Assembly (NCBI GenBank): GCA_023249305.1
Contig: JAHFCU010000005.1
Location: forward strand, 1-64,000
Reading direction: 5' to 3'
DNA: 64,000 bases
From: Gemmatimonadota bacterium
GTDB lineage: Bacteria > Gemmatimonadota > Gemmatimonadetes > Gemmatimonadales > Gemmatimonadaceae
The notes beneath the pieces are model-generated. The model was not told the DNA's origin, did not search any database, and was given only the letters and a program-made list of their open reading frames with translations. This document shows, one piece after another, positions 45,738 to 54,975 of the stretch. Made by a program: the position numbers and the translations under genes. Position 1 is the first letter of the stretch, and every line of letters starts with the position of its first letter.

Positions 45738-48700
45738 TCAGCGGATCAGCTTCAGCAGGGCCGCCACCGCCGCCTCGAGTTGCTGGTCCTTGCCGCGGCT
45801 GACCGCCTGATACTCGTTCATCACCCGGATGTCGGGTTCGGTCTGCAGGTTCTCAAGGTACTTGCCCGTGATCGCGTCCTTCACCCCCACACCCGGCACG
45901 CCCCAGCGCAGTCCGTCGGCCAGCATTTCCCACCCGGAAAATGTGCACGTACCCGGCACGGGCATGCCGACCAAGGGGCCGAGTTGCTGCGCCTTGTAGG
46001 CGTACGCGAAGCAGTGGCCGTCGCTGTAGTTCGCCTCATTCGCCAGCGCCACGCTGGGCTTGCTCCAGCGGAAGTTCGGTTCGTAGCCCGTGGCGCGCGT
46101 GTCGGTGGTGTAGTCGAAGAACTTCTTGCCGCTCAGAAACATCGCGAGATCGGCCACGAGGTCGCCGCCGCCATTGAAGCGCGTGTCCACCACCACACCC
46201 TTGCGCGTGGCGTACTTGCCCATGACGTCCTCGACCGTCGTGCGCATCGCGCCGTCGTTCATGCCGGGAATGTGCACGTAGCCAAGCTGCCCGTTGCTCA
46301 GCCGATCCACTTCGGCGGCGTTGCGCCGCACCCAGCGCGCGTAGAGCAGGCGGTTCTCCTCGGCGGGCGCCACCGGCTTCACGACGACCTCGGACTTCGT
46401 CGCGCCATCGGCGAGCGCGAGCAGCACGTTCTTGCTTGCCTTGCGGTTCAGGAACTGCGCCAAGTCGCTCGCCGGCGTGACTGGCTGGCCGTCTACTGCT
46501 TCGATGATCATCCCTGGCTTCACGTTCAAGCCGGCCTTGTCGAGCGGGCCGTCCTTGATGACCTCGTCAATCTTCACGCCGGCGCCGGCATACGTCTGGT
46601 CGAGGAAGACACCGAGCGATGCCGTGGCGTCGTCGGTCGGCGATGATGACGAGAACGTCGCGCCGCTGTGGCTGATGTTCAGCTCGCCGAGCATCTCGGC
46701 GAGCATTTCGGCGAATTCGTACTGCGTGCCGATGTGCGGCAGGTACTTGGCGTAGACCGGCCGGATTGCCTGCCAGTCGATGCCATGGTAGCCCTTGCTG
46801 TAGAACGTGTCGCGCACCTTGCGCCACACATGGTCGAACATCGCCTCACGCTCGGCGTTCACGTCGAGCGTCATCTCGCCGCTCAGCGGCACTGCGTCGC
46901 GCTTGGCGGCCACCGGATCAATCTTCGCGATCGCGCCGTCGGCGAGCAGGAAGATGCTCTTCTGCTCGCTGTCCCACGCCATGCTCCCGCCATTGGCGTT
47001 CAGCGCGAGCACCTGCTTGGTCTCCTTGGTGCGCAGGTTCGTGGACCACAGGTTCATTCCCTTCTCGAACCGCGCGAGGTAGTACAGCGTCTCGCCGTCC
47101 TTGCTGACGAGCGCATCGCCGAGCGACGACGAGTGGATGGTGAGGCGCGCCTTGCGTGTCTCGATGCCATCAAAATCGAACTTGAGCGGCTCGACCTTTG
47201 CCGCCGAATCCGTCTTCGCCTTCGCTGTGTCCGCCTTGGCCTTGGAGGTGTCGGGCTTGGGCTTTGCCTTGTCCTCCAGCTCCTTCACGAGGGCGTACTC
47301 TTCCTTCGTGAGCCGGAAGCGGTCCCATGCGTCCTTGGTGAAGAACATCGCGTAGGCGTCTCGCTGGGCGGCGCCCGACTGTGCGACCGCCTTGAGACCG
47401 TCGCGGTTGCTCATCCAGAGCATCGCCTTGCCGCCGAGGATCCATTTGGCGTCGCCGTCGTCGAAACCGCTCTGCGTGAGGTTGATGACGCTCCCCTTGC
47501 CGTCGGTCGCCACGAGGCCGACCTCACCTGGGGCGATGCCTGGCACGCTGAGGTCGAATAGCATCCACTTGCTGTCGGGACTCCAGGCGAACTGCTGGCT
47601 GGGAGTGTTGGCGAAGATTGACTTGTCGTCGAGCAGCGTGCGCGACTGTTTCGCCGCGAGGTTCAGCACGCGGAGCGTGTTGCGGTCCTCGACGAACGCG
47701 AGCTCCTTGCCGTCAGGTGAGAAGACCGGCTGGTAGTTCTGGTGTTCGTTGGCGATGAGCGGCGCCTCGCGCACGACCGTCGAGGCGTAGAAGTACGGCT
47801 CGGCGTCGCGCGTGCGGCGGGCTTCGAAGATCGCCCACTTGCCGTCGCGCTCAGAGGCATAGACGAGCGCCTTGCCGTCGGGCGAGAAGCGGACGCCCGT
47901 TTCGGTGGCCGGCGTGTTCGTGACGCGCTTCGTCACGCCGCCTTCAACGCTCGCGACGAACACGTCGCCGCGGAAGACGAACGCCACTTCCTTGCCGCTG
48001 GGTGCGACGGTCATTTCGCGCGCGCCGCCCGTGACGGCGACGACAGCGTCGCCGTTGGCTTTTGCATCCGCGGCGATGGTCACCGGAACCCGCTGTGGCT
48101 GGGCGCCCGGCTTCATCGTGTAAAGTTGGCCGTCGTGTCCGAATGCGAGCGTGCCGTTGTCTGTGATGCTGAGAAAGCGAACCGGCAGTCCCTTGAACGA
48201 CGTCACCTGCTGCGACTTGCCGCCGGCGAGCGGCATCTTGTGGACGTTGATGGTGCCGCTTTCCTCGCTGAGGTAGTAGAACGCCTTGTCGCCTTCGGCG
48301 AAGACGGGTTGGCGATCTTCGCCCGCGAAGGTCGTGATTTGGCGGTGTGCCCCGGTCTTCACGTCATACACCCAGATGTCGCGTGCCACCGACGACACGT
48401 GATGTTTGCGCCACACGTTTTCGCGACCCTTGTTGTCGGTGTAGATGAGCAGTTGCCCGTCGCGGCTGTAGCGTGCGTCATCGGCGGGCGTCGTGAGCAC
48501 CTGCACGGGGCGTCCGCCGGAGGCCGGTACCGTCCAGAGCTCCGGCATCGAGGCGGCGGAATACTGCCTGTTGGACGCTGCGTCCATGCGCGCGCCGCCG
48601 AAGAGCACCGACTTGTCGCCGGGCGTGAAACTGTACGGGTACTCGTTGGCCGAGTGGTACGTGAGGCGCTGCGCCTCGCCGCCGGTGGCTGGCATGACGT

Positions 48701-48977
48701 AAATGTCGAAGTTGCCGTGCCGGTCGCTCGCAAACGCAATGCGCGTGCCGTCGCGGCTCCAGACCGGCATGAAATCCTGTGCCGGGTGCTGGGTGAGCTG
48801 TGTGGCTGCGCCGCCGGATGCAGGCACGCGCCAAAGGTCGCCGCGATACGTGAAGACGATCGTCTGCTGGTCGGGCGAGATCGCCGGATAACGCATCCAG
48901 CCGGGGGTGTTCTGGGCGGCGACAGACGTGGTGACTACTGCAAACGCCGCGATGGCGGCGAGCTTCCGGGCGGACAT
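45738..48977 (-). CDS. Tricorn-like S41 protease with WD40-like propeller and PDZ
   Basis: This 1079-residue secreted protein has a signal peptide (ending SVAAQ, residue 22). The first ~600 residues form TolB/PD40 propeller repeats (AISPDQQTIVFTYRG, PVWSRDGTRIAFASD, RFSPDGKALVYASERDG). A Lys/Ala/Asp linker at about 570-595 (KPKPDTSKAKADTAKAKTD) joins it to the protease half: a tricorn C1 region with NISHSG (catalytic His near 769), PDZ (GPLDKAGLNVKPGMIIEAVDG), and an S41 domain with nucleophile Ser in NEANYSDG (near 984) and Glu in LQTEPDIRV. It should degrade peptides in the periplasm. Confidence 0.93.
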   Translation of the reverse strand: MSARKLAAIAAFAVVTTSVAAQNTPGWMRYPAISPDQQTIVFTYRGDLWRVPASGGAATQLTQHPAQDFMPVWSRDGTRIAFASDRHGNFDIYVMPATGGEAQRLTYHSANEYPYSFTPGDKSVLFGGARMDAASNRQYSAASMPELWTVPASGGRPVQVLTTPADDARYSRDGQLLIYTDNKGRENVWRKHHVSSVARDIWVYDVKTGAHRQITTFAGEDRQPVFAEGDKAFYYLSEESGTINVHKMPLAGGKSQQVTSFKGLPVRFLSITDNGTLAFGHDGQLYTMKPGAQPQRVPVTIAADAKANGDAVVAVTGGAREMTVAPSGKEVAFVFRGDVFVASVEGGVTKRVTNTPATETGVRFSPDGKALVYASERDGKWAIFEARRTRDAEPYFYASTVVREAPLIANEHQNYQPVFSPDGKELAFVEDRNTLRVLNLAAKQSRTLLDDKSIFANTPSQQFAWSPDSKWMLFDLSVPGIAPGEVGLVATDGKGSVINLTQSGFDDGDAKWILGGKAMLWMSNRDGLKAVAQSGAAQRDAYAMFFTKDAWDRFRLTKEEYALVKELEDKAKPKPDTSKAKADTAKAKTDSAAKVEPLKFDFDGIETRKARLTIHSSSLGDALVSKDGETLYYLARFEKGMNLWSTNLRTKETKQVLALNANGGSMAWDSEQKSIFLLADGAIAKIDPVAAKRDAVPLSGEMTLDVNAEREAMFDHVWRKVRDTFYSKGYHGIDWQAIRPVYAKYLPHIGTQYEFAEMLAEMLGELNISHSGATFSSSSPTDDATASLGVFLDQTYAGAGVKIDEVIKDGPLDKAGLNVKPGMIIEAVDGQPVTPASDLAQFLNRKASKNVLLALADGATKSEVVVKPVAPAEENRLLYARWVRRNAAEVDRLSNGQLGYVHIPGMNDGAMRTTVEDVMGKYATRKGVVVDTRFNGGGDLVADLAMFLSGKKFFDYTTDTRATGYEPNFRWSKPSVALANEANYSDGHCFAYAYKAQQLGPLVGMPVPGTCTFSGWEMLADGLRWGVPGVGVKDAITGKYLENLQTEPDIRVMNEYQAVSRGKDQQLEAAVAALLKLIR

Positions 48978-49031
48978 GTGGGAATATCGGCAAGAGGAAG
49001 TGCGCGCCGAGTAGGAATTGCGCGTTCACAG

Positions 49032-49061
49032 ATTGTAGCCGTTCGGTTAGGGCGTGAGCAA
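49032..49061 (-). promoter_or_regulatory. Putative promoter for the S41 protease gene
   Basis: On the minus strand TTGCTC (49061-49056) and TACAAT (49037-49032) are 18 bases apart, a reasonable sigma-70 pair. Transcription would start near 49025, leaving a leader of about 48 bases. Confidence 0.5.
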
Positions 49062-49129
49062 GCGAAGGCCTTATAGATGAAATCGGCGAGCGGTCTCGGC
49101 AGGCAAGCACACGGCGGCATCCCACGGCA

Positions 49130-49165
49130 AGGCGGCCCGCGCGAAAGTGCTCGCGCGGGCCGCCT
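49130..49165 (-). terminator. Strong hairpin terminator after susD
   Basis: A perfect 15-bp GC-rich stem (49130-49144 with 49151-49165) with a 6-base loop, 25 bases after the susD stop on the minus strand. It would end the susC-susD transcript ahead of the S41 gene, which has its own promoter. Confidence 0.85.
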
Positions 49166-49190
49166 GTATGCTTGGATGACGCGTTCGATG

Positions 49191-50792
49191 CTACGGGCAG
49201 CGCGGCATCGCTATCGGACAGGCTTCTGGTGTCGGAGCAGGTGCGCTGCCTTCGCCCCCGCCACCGTACGTGTAGAGATCCTGGCGCAGCACGCCAAGCT
49301 CACGTCCCGGCACCGGCAGGTGGAGCAGCGTGTTCTCAGGCAGCGTCTGCCAGCCGCGGGCGTCCAGGAATGCAATGACGCCGGAAACGCCAAAGCCCTC
49401 GATCCGCTTCTCGTAGCGAAGCGCATCCCACAGGCTGCCGCACGCGCCGCTGAGCTTGCGAGGCACGCAGCCCGGGGTGTCCGGCGGTCCGTCAATCGTC
49501 ACCGGCGGTAGCTGGCCGTTGGCGATGCGCGTCTTGTTGATGAGCGGCACGGCTTCGGCAGCGCGGCCCAGCCGGATGAGCGCCTCGGCCTTGAGCAGGT
49601 CCATCTCGGCGACCGTCATGGCCACCTGCGCGCCGTTCTCCCACGTCGTGCCGGTGCCGTTGCGCAAATAGTAGTACCACGAAAACCGCCATGTGCCGCG
49701 TGATGCCGTGAAGATGTCGTTCTTGTTATAGCCGACGTAGATGCCCGGCGACGCCGGACCTGTGGTCCCCTGAATGCGTCGGTCCTTCGTGTTCATCTGG
49801 AAGCCCACGCGCGACGTGAGCGGCGTGTTCACCCAGTTGACGTATCCGTTGGTCGAATCGGCCGGGCCGATCAGGTCGTACGCCGGCCGGCCGAAATCGC
49901 TCGGACGCCCGACGGTGCGCAGGCGCGCCACAAGCCGCTTCCAGTCATCCCACAGGATGAGCGACTGGGCCGTCGGGGTGAAATCCGCCTTGATGCCGGC
50001 GTCGACGCGCTGGATGACCGCGTTCCAGTTGACCGTGGCACGCTCGGCGCGCGTGCGCGCCGAGTACACGAGCAAGCGGGCGGCGAACGAGTTGGCGAGC
50101 TGGACGAACTGGTCCCGCGTCATGGCGGTATACAGCCAGCTGTCCAATGGCAGCGTGAAGTTGAACTTGTTGGCGACGGCGATCGCCGTGTCCAGCTGCA
50201 TGATCGCCGCAGCCGTCACTTCCTTGTACGTCTTGAACTGCGGGTTCTTGAGCGTGTCGAGATCGACCTTCTCGTCGACCATGAAGGCCTTGTCGAAGTA
50301 CAGGCCCAAGTAGCCATATGAGAGCCCCTGCATGAACTTGCCCACCGCCTTGGTGCGCATCGTACGCAGGGTGTCCACCACAATCACGCCGCGGTCAACC
50401 GCGAACAGCGCATCGTTGACCGATGAGATGGTGCGATAGAGCGCATACCACGGTCCCTCCGTGACCTGGTTGCGCGCGTTCACGGGGCTATTGTTCCACG
50501 GCGTGCGGGGAATGGCGGAAAGTTCGAGCTGGCCGAAGTCGGCGAAACCCGACGTGACTTCCATGGCCATGGTCGAGAACGCCCACGCCGGATAGTCGTC
50601 GTGGCCGGCCACCGGCCACCACGTACGGAACGCCGACGCGACGAACGTCTCGGAAGCGGTCGGCTGCTGCGTGGCGCGGATCGCGTCAGGGAGGTTGGGG
50701 TTCGTGACCGCGAGTTCCTGGCACGACGCCAGGGCGAGTGCGAGCACCGGGATCAGCGTCCGCAGGCGGAGGCGATTCTGAGTCGTTTGCAT
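49191..50792 (-). CDS. SusD/RagB-family outer-membrane lipoprotein
   Basis: This 533-residue substrate-binding partner of the SusC-type channel has a lipoprotein signal ending LALASC (Cys24). The SusD helical repeats show in the YALYRTISSVNDALFAVDRG, YGYLGLYFDKAF and MTVAEMDLLKAEALIRLGRAAEAVPLINKTR parts. The C-terminus has a Gly-rich GGGGEGS end and two Cys that could bridge. Carbohydrate or peptide uptake is likely; the substrate is not evident. It lies 15 bases after the susC gene. Confidence 0.92.
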   Translation of the reverse strand: MQTTQNRLRLRTLIPVLALALASCQELAVTNPNLPDAIRATQQPTASETFVASAFRTWWPVAGHDDYPAWAFSTMAMEVTSGFADFGQLELSAIPRTPWNNSPVNARNQVTEGPWYALYRTISSVNDALFAVDRGVIVVDTLRTMRTKAVGKFMQGLSYGYLGLYFDKAFMVDEKVDLDTLKNPQFKTYKEVTAAAIMQLDTAIAVANKFNFTLPLDSWLYTAMTRDQFVQLANSFAARLLVYSARTRAERATVNWNAVIQRVDAGIKADFTPTAQSLILWDDWKRLVARLRTVGRPSDFGRPAYDLIGPADSTNGYVNWVNTPLTSRVGFQMNTKDRRIQGTTGPASPGIYVGYNKNDIFTASRGTWRFSWYYYLRNGTGTTWENGAQVAMTVAEMDLLKAEALIRLGRAAEAVPLINKTRIANGQLPPVTIDGPPDTPGCVPRKLSGACGSLWDALRYEKRIEGFGVSGVIAFLDARGWQTLPENTLLHLPVPGRELGVLRQDLYTYGGGGEGSAPAPTPEACPIAMPRCP

Positions 50793-50807
50793 TTGCCTGT
50801 CCTCGCC

Positions 50808-53800
50808 TCAGAAGGTGATTTCGATGCTGCCGGTGAACGTCCGGTAGCGCGGATAGTCGAAGCTGTCGATCCTGGTCAGGGCGTTAGTGCCCACTTCCGG
50901 ATCGTAGCCCTTGTACTTGGTGCTCGTGTACAGGTTGCGGCCGATGAGCGCGAGCGACAAACCACGCGCGCCGAGCGGCTGCAGGTAGCCGAGCATCTTG
51001 CCGGTGACGCGGTACCGCAGCGACATCTCGCGCAGCTTGACGAACCCCGCATCCTCCACGAAGTAGTCGGTCGGATCGGCGGCCGAGTAGAGTGCGATGT
51101 AGTACTCGATCGGCTTCTTCAGTTCCTGCTTCCTGCCGGTCTGGTCGACGTCGCGGCTCTTCGCCCACTGGTACATGCGTTGGTTGGTTTGGTTGTACGC
51201 ATCGCCGCCCACTGAAGCATCGATGAGCGTCGAGAACTCGAGGTTCCGCCAGTTCATCGTGCTGGCGACGCCCCACTTAAAGTCGGGGAGGCCGTTGCCC
51301 ATCTTGAGCACGGCCGCGCTGCCGGTGGCGTCGCGGCGCAGGATCGGCATGCCCCAGCTGAACGACGACGTGCCGATGGTCGCGCTGGTCCCCCAGCCAC
51401 CGGTGGCGACTTCGCCCTCGGTGTACTTCTTCGGGTTGCCGCTGGCGTCGAGGCCCACCCACACGAGCAGTCCTTCGTCGTTGCGCACGAACTGGTTCGC
51501 GCTCGACTGCACATCGGCCGGCAGGTACGCGGTGTCCTTGAGGAATTGGAACCCATACATGTCGTGCAGGCTGACGCCCTTGCACCGGAACCCGATAGTC
51601 TGCGTCACGAAGCACGAGCGGTCGAACTCGGTGATCTCGTTCCGCGAGCGGTCGAACACCAAGCTCGCCTTCCACGAGAAGTTCGGGCGCTTGATCAGCT
51701 GCGCCTCGAGCGTCGCCTCGATGGACTTGCCTTCCACCGTGCCGGCGTTCTGCCACTGCTGGCCGTAGCCGTAGAAGCCGGCGAGCGGCACTTGGATCAG
51801 CTGGTCGGTCGTGATGGTTCTGGCGAAGGACAGCTGCACCCCGAAGCGCTGTTTGATGATGGCGTCGATGCCCAGCTCGGTCTCCGTGGAGTTCTCCGGG
51901 CGCAGGTCGTTGTTGCCGAGGTTCTGCTTGGTGACGCCGCCCGCCGAGGTGAACGTGTACGTCTCGTACTGGTCGGCGAAGTTCGGGCGCCCGCCGGCCG
52001 TGCCGCGCGAGGCGCGCAGCTTGAACTCGTTGATTGTCTCCGCCCACGGCCACCAGCGTTCCTGCCCCATGCGCCACGCACCACTGACTCGGTAGTAGCT
52101 GTTCCACCGATTGGCGGCGCCGAACAGCGAACTGCCGTCGCGGCGAATCAGCCCATCGCCGATGTACTTGCCGGCGTAATCGCCGCCGAGCGTCACGAAG
52201 TAGCCGCTCGCCTTGATCGTCTCGACGCTCGACTCGACGAAACGGGTCTTGGCGTTATTGAGGCTGCGCACGCCCGGCACGGCGAAGTCCTGGCCGTCGG
52301 AGGTCGTTAGCTCGTTGGTTTCGCTCTCGAGCAGCACGCGCGCCGTCGAGCGAAGCGTCAGGTCGCCGAACTTGCGCATCACGTTCGCGCTCGCCTCGGA
52401 ATTGAGCGTGTTGGTGGTGCCGGAGAACTCGGAGATGTTGCCGATGCCGCCCGTGGCGTATCCCTCCGTCTTCACCCCTTGGTCGAGGAAGAAGTTCAGC
52501 CGCCGGTCGGAGCGGTCATAGCTGATCGCCGCGTCGAAGCTGAGCCACTCCCGCGGGGTGTAGCGCGCGGAGAGGCTGCCCTGCGTGCGGGCGCGCTTGC
52601 GCTGGCGGTCCTCGGTGGAGAGCACGTAGAGCGGATTCTCCTCGCGCCCTTCGGGGTCCGGCTGGTACAGGTACGGCGTGCCGTCCGGATCCGGTGTGAG
52701 GAGGTTGGCGTCCGGCGCCTGGTTGATAAGGTCGAAGAAGGTGTCGCCGTACAGCTCCTGCCGATCGGTCTGGCTGTGGTACGCACTGAAGGAAATCTTC
52801 AGCACGTCCAGCGGCGTGTGGTCGAGATTGAACCGGAGGTCCTTCTGGTCGAAGCGCCCCTTGTTCAGCACGACGCCGTCCTCGCGCGAGCTGCCGAGCG
52901 AGAGGAACCAGTTGGTGCGTGCGCTGGTTTGCGCGATGTTGATTGAGTTCTTGTAGAACTGTCCCGGGTCGAAGAACAGGTCGACGGGGTCATAGACCTT
53001 GTCCGCGTACGCGACGTCCTGGAAGCGCTGCCAGACGGGTCGCGCCACGCGCAGCGCCCGCAGCACCACCTTCCCCGTGGCGTCTATATACTGGCCGCTC
53101 GCGTCCGTCTGATAGTAGTGGTAGCGCGCCCAGCCCATCTTGCCGCCCAGGCTGTTGGAGCCCATCTCGGAGCGGAGGCTGTAGCGGGTGGCTGCCTCGC
53201 CGGTGCCGGTGCCGCGTTTGGTGCGGATCTGGATCACGCCGGACGCCGCGCGCGAGCCGTACAGCGACGCCGCGGACGCGCCCTTCACCACCTCGATGCT
53301 CTCGATGTCCGCGGCGTCGAGGTCGGCGCTCGAACCGCCGAACGCCTGCGACTGAATGACGCCATCCACTACAACGAGGGGGGCGTTCCCCTTGTTGATG
53401 CTCGTCGGGGCGCGGAGGATGATGTTCGTGCCGCTTCCCGGTTGGCCGAGCGGAACCACCGTGACGCCCGCGACCTTGCCCTGAATGGACTCCAGGGCGT
53501 TGGTGGACGGCACCGTGAGCTCGGCGATCTCCACCTTGCCGACGGTGAAAGGCACGCGGGTGCCGGACGTCGGATCGACGAGGCCGGTCGTGACGACAGC
53601 CTGCAGCGTCAGCGCCGCCTCGCGGAGTTTGAGATCGACCGTGGCGACACCGTTTGCCGGCACGTTCACGCCGCGCACGACGGCGGGCAAGTAGCCGATG
53701 CGTCGTGCCTCGACCACCCTGGAGCCCGCGGGCACGTTCAGCACGTTGTACCGACCACGCGCATCGGACACCGCTCCGCCGCGCACGCCGACGACGGTGA

Positions 53801-53981
53801 CCTGGACGTCACTGAGCGCACGGCCCGTCGCGGAGTCTGCCACCGTGCCGCTGATGCGGCCTGTACCTTGCGCGACAGCAGTGCGCGCGGGGGTCAGCAG
53901 GGCAAGCGAAGTCGCGAGGCACGCGGCTATCCGTGCGAGCGCCGAGAAGTGCCCACGGATACGGCACGAAAGAAAAATCAT
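50808..53981 (-). CDS. SusC/RagA-type TonB-linked outer-membrane transporter
   Basis: This 1057-residue TonB-dependent channel has a signal peptide ending about VAQG (residue 38). A carboxypeptidase-like regulatory domain (SGTVADSATGRALSDVQV) is followed by the plug (PLVVVDGVI, DIESIEVVKGASAASLYGSRAASGVIQI, the SusC signature) and a 22-strand barrel ending in the terminal Phe. Nutrient import needs TonB and the SusD lid from the next gene. GGAGGAC stands before ATG 53981. The open frame extends upstream without support. Confidence 0.95.
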   Translation of the reverse strand: MIFLSCRIRGHFSALARIAACLATSLALLTPARTAVAQGTGRISGTVADSATGRALSDVQVTVVGVRGGAVSDARGRYNVLNVPAGSRVVEARRIGYLPAVVRGVNVPANGVATVDLKLREAALTLQAVVTTGLVDPTSGTRVPFTVGKVEIAELTVPSTNALESIQGKVAGVTVVPLGQPGSGTNIILRAPTSINKGNAPLVVVDGVIQSQAFGGSSADLDAADIESIEVVKGASAASLYGSRAASGVIQIRTKRGTGTGEAATRYSLRSEMGSNSLGGKMGWARYHYYQTDASGQYIDATGKVVLRALRVARPVWQRFQDVAYADKVYDPVDLFFDPGQFYKNSINIAQTSARTNWFLSLGSSREDGVVLNKGRFDQKDLRFNLDHTPLDVLKISFSAYHSQTDRQELYGDTFFDLINQAPDANLLTPDPDGTPYLYQPDPEGREENPLYVLSTEDRQRKRARTQGSLSARYTPREWLSFDAAISYDRSDRRLNFFLDQGVKTEGYATGGIGNISEFSGTTNTLNSEASANVMRKFGDLTLRSTARVLLESETNELTTSDGQDFAVPGVRSLNNAKTRFVESSVETIKASGYFVTLGGDYAGKYIGDGLIRRDGSSLFGAANRWNSYYRVSGAWRMGQERWWPWAETINEFKLRASRGTAGGRPNFADQYETYTFTSAGGVTKQNLGNNDLRPENSTETELGIDAIIKQRFGVQLSFARTITTDQLIQVPLAGFYGYGQQWQNAGTVEGKSIEATLEAQLIKRPNFSWKASLVFDRSRNEITEFDRSCFVTQTIGFRCKGVSLHDMYGFQFLKDTAYLPADVQSSANQFVRNDEGLLVWVGLDASGNPKKYTEGEVATGGWGTSATIGTSSFSWGMPILRRDATGSAAVLKMGNGLPDFKWGVASTMNWRNLEFSTLIDASVGGDAYNQTNQRMYQWAKSRDVDQTGRKQELKKPIEYYIALYSAADPTDYFVEDAGFVKLREMSLRYRVTGKMLGYLQPLGARGLSLALIGRNLYTSTKYKGYDPEVGTNALTRIDSFDYPRYRTFTGSIEITF

Positions 53982-54239
53982 GATGTCCTCCGACCACGGT
54001 TGAAGCCGGGGGGACGGTAGCGAATGTAGCGAACCCTGGAGCGTTCCGAAAGCAAGGGTGTGCAACCGCGCGTGCGCCACCGGACGCTGGCGAGCACCTT
54101 GCGGTCGATGCGGTCCTCGGCGCCCTTGCCCGAGGTGCAGCGCTGGCGAGGATCGTGCAGACCAGCACGAGCACGGGGCCAACGCACGACGAGCCCCCTG
54201 TTGCCAGGGAGCCCGCCGGACGTGACGCTGTTCTGCTGC
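53982..54239. other. Intergenic region between susC and the susD fragment
   Basis: No credible gene. It contains a possible -10 (TACATT on the minus strand near 54026) for susC and an imperfect GC-rich hairpin near 54195-54225 that could end the preceding minus-strand fragment. Nothing else is seen. Confidence 0.4.
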
Positions 54240-54705
54240 TTACTGATGCAGGTTCGGGTTGGATGCGTACTCGTTGTCGCTTATCTGGAGGCATTTGTTG
54301 CGCCCGGTCAGGAGGGTGTCGGTTCCTTCTGCGAACCAGCGCCGCATATCCCAAAGCCGCCGCGCCTCGAGCCAGACGGTCGCGCCGCGCTCGCTCTGCA
54401 CGAGCGTCCATGCCGCCGCGGTGGTGGTAGGCGCGGTGAGCGGCGCGAGCCCCGTGTACGTGACGCGCGCCTGATTGAGGAGCGTCGTCATGCCGGCGAT
54501 GTCGCCGCCGCGCAGACTCGCTTCCGCCCGGAGCACCAGCAGCTCCTGGCCCACCCCGAGCGGAACCGGGGAACTGAGCGCCGTGAGCTTCTGCTGGAAG
54601 AAGTTCGTCTTGCCGTCCCGTGCTTTGGCCACGGCGGTGCCGCTCTTGACCGTATCCCACGGCACGCGCGGGTCTTTGAACACCGTAGCCCAGTACGTGC
54701 CTCAG
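54240..54705 (-). pseudogene. Fragment of a second SusD/RagB-like protein
   Basis: The reading frame encodes about 155 residues resembling the C-terminal third of a SusD protein: GTYWATVFKDPRVPWDTV, QELLVLRAEASLRGGD, ARLWDMRRW-type (LEARRLWDMRRWFAEG) and a normal TAA end. Similarity begins right after an in-frame TGA near 54706, and there is no upstream portion, signal peptide or SusC neighbour. It differs in subgroup from the intact SusD next door. I read it as the remnant of a deleted second sus locus. An assembly join at about 54706 is an alternative. Confidence 0.7.
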
Positions 54706-54825
54706 ACCGTCACTTCCTTTCGCACGTGGCGAATGTCGAGTACGATTCGGCGGGAGGGCTACACGCCGACTCACACACTCTAACGTATGAGCCGGGACGA
54801 GCGCGGATAAGGGCGCGGCGCGCGG

Positions 54826-54939
54826 TCAACCGAAGAGCTGAATCGCGCGCAGGCCGAGCAGAATAAGCATCGCGATCAGATACACTCGCAGCACCCACAG
54901 CGCGACGCGCACCGTGCGGGTCTGCTCAACGCGCGGCAT
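54826..54939 (-). CDS. 37-residue single-pass membrane protein
   Basis: This tiny gene begins ATG 54939 behind a perfect GGAGGA ribosome site four bases away, and ends TGA. The product starts MPRVEQTRTVRVAL, then has a hydrophobic helix (LWVLRVYLIAMLILLGL) and a short end AIQLFG; basic residues before the helix place the N-terminus inside. It lies 36 bases downstream of the MgtE-N/CBS gene on the same strand. Small proteins of this type often bind and tune a transporter; that role is inferred from position. Confidence 0.65.
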   Translation of the reverse strand: MPRVEQTRTVRVALWVLRVYLIAMLILLGLRAIQLFG

Positions 54940-54975
54940 CGCGTCCTCCGCGCATCATCCTCACCGGCGCACGGC

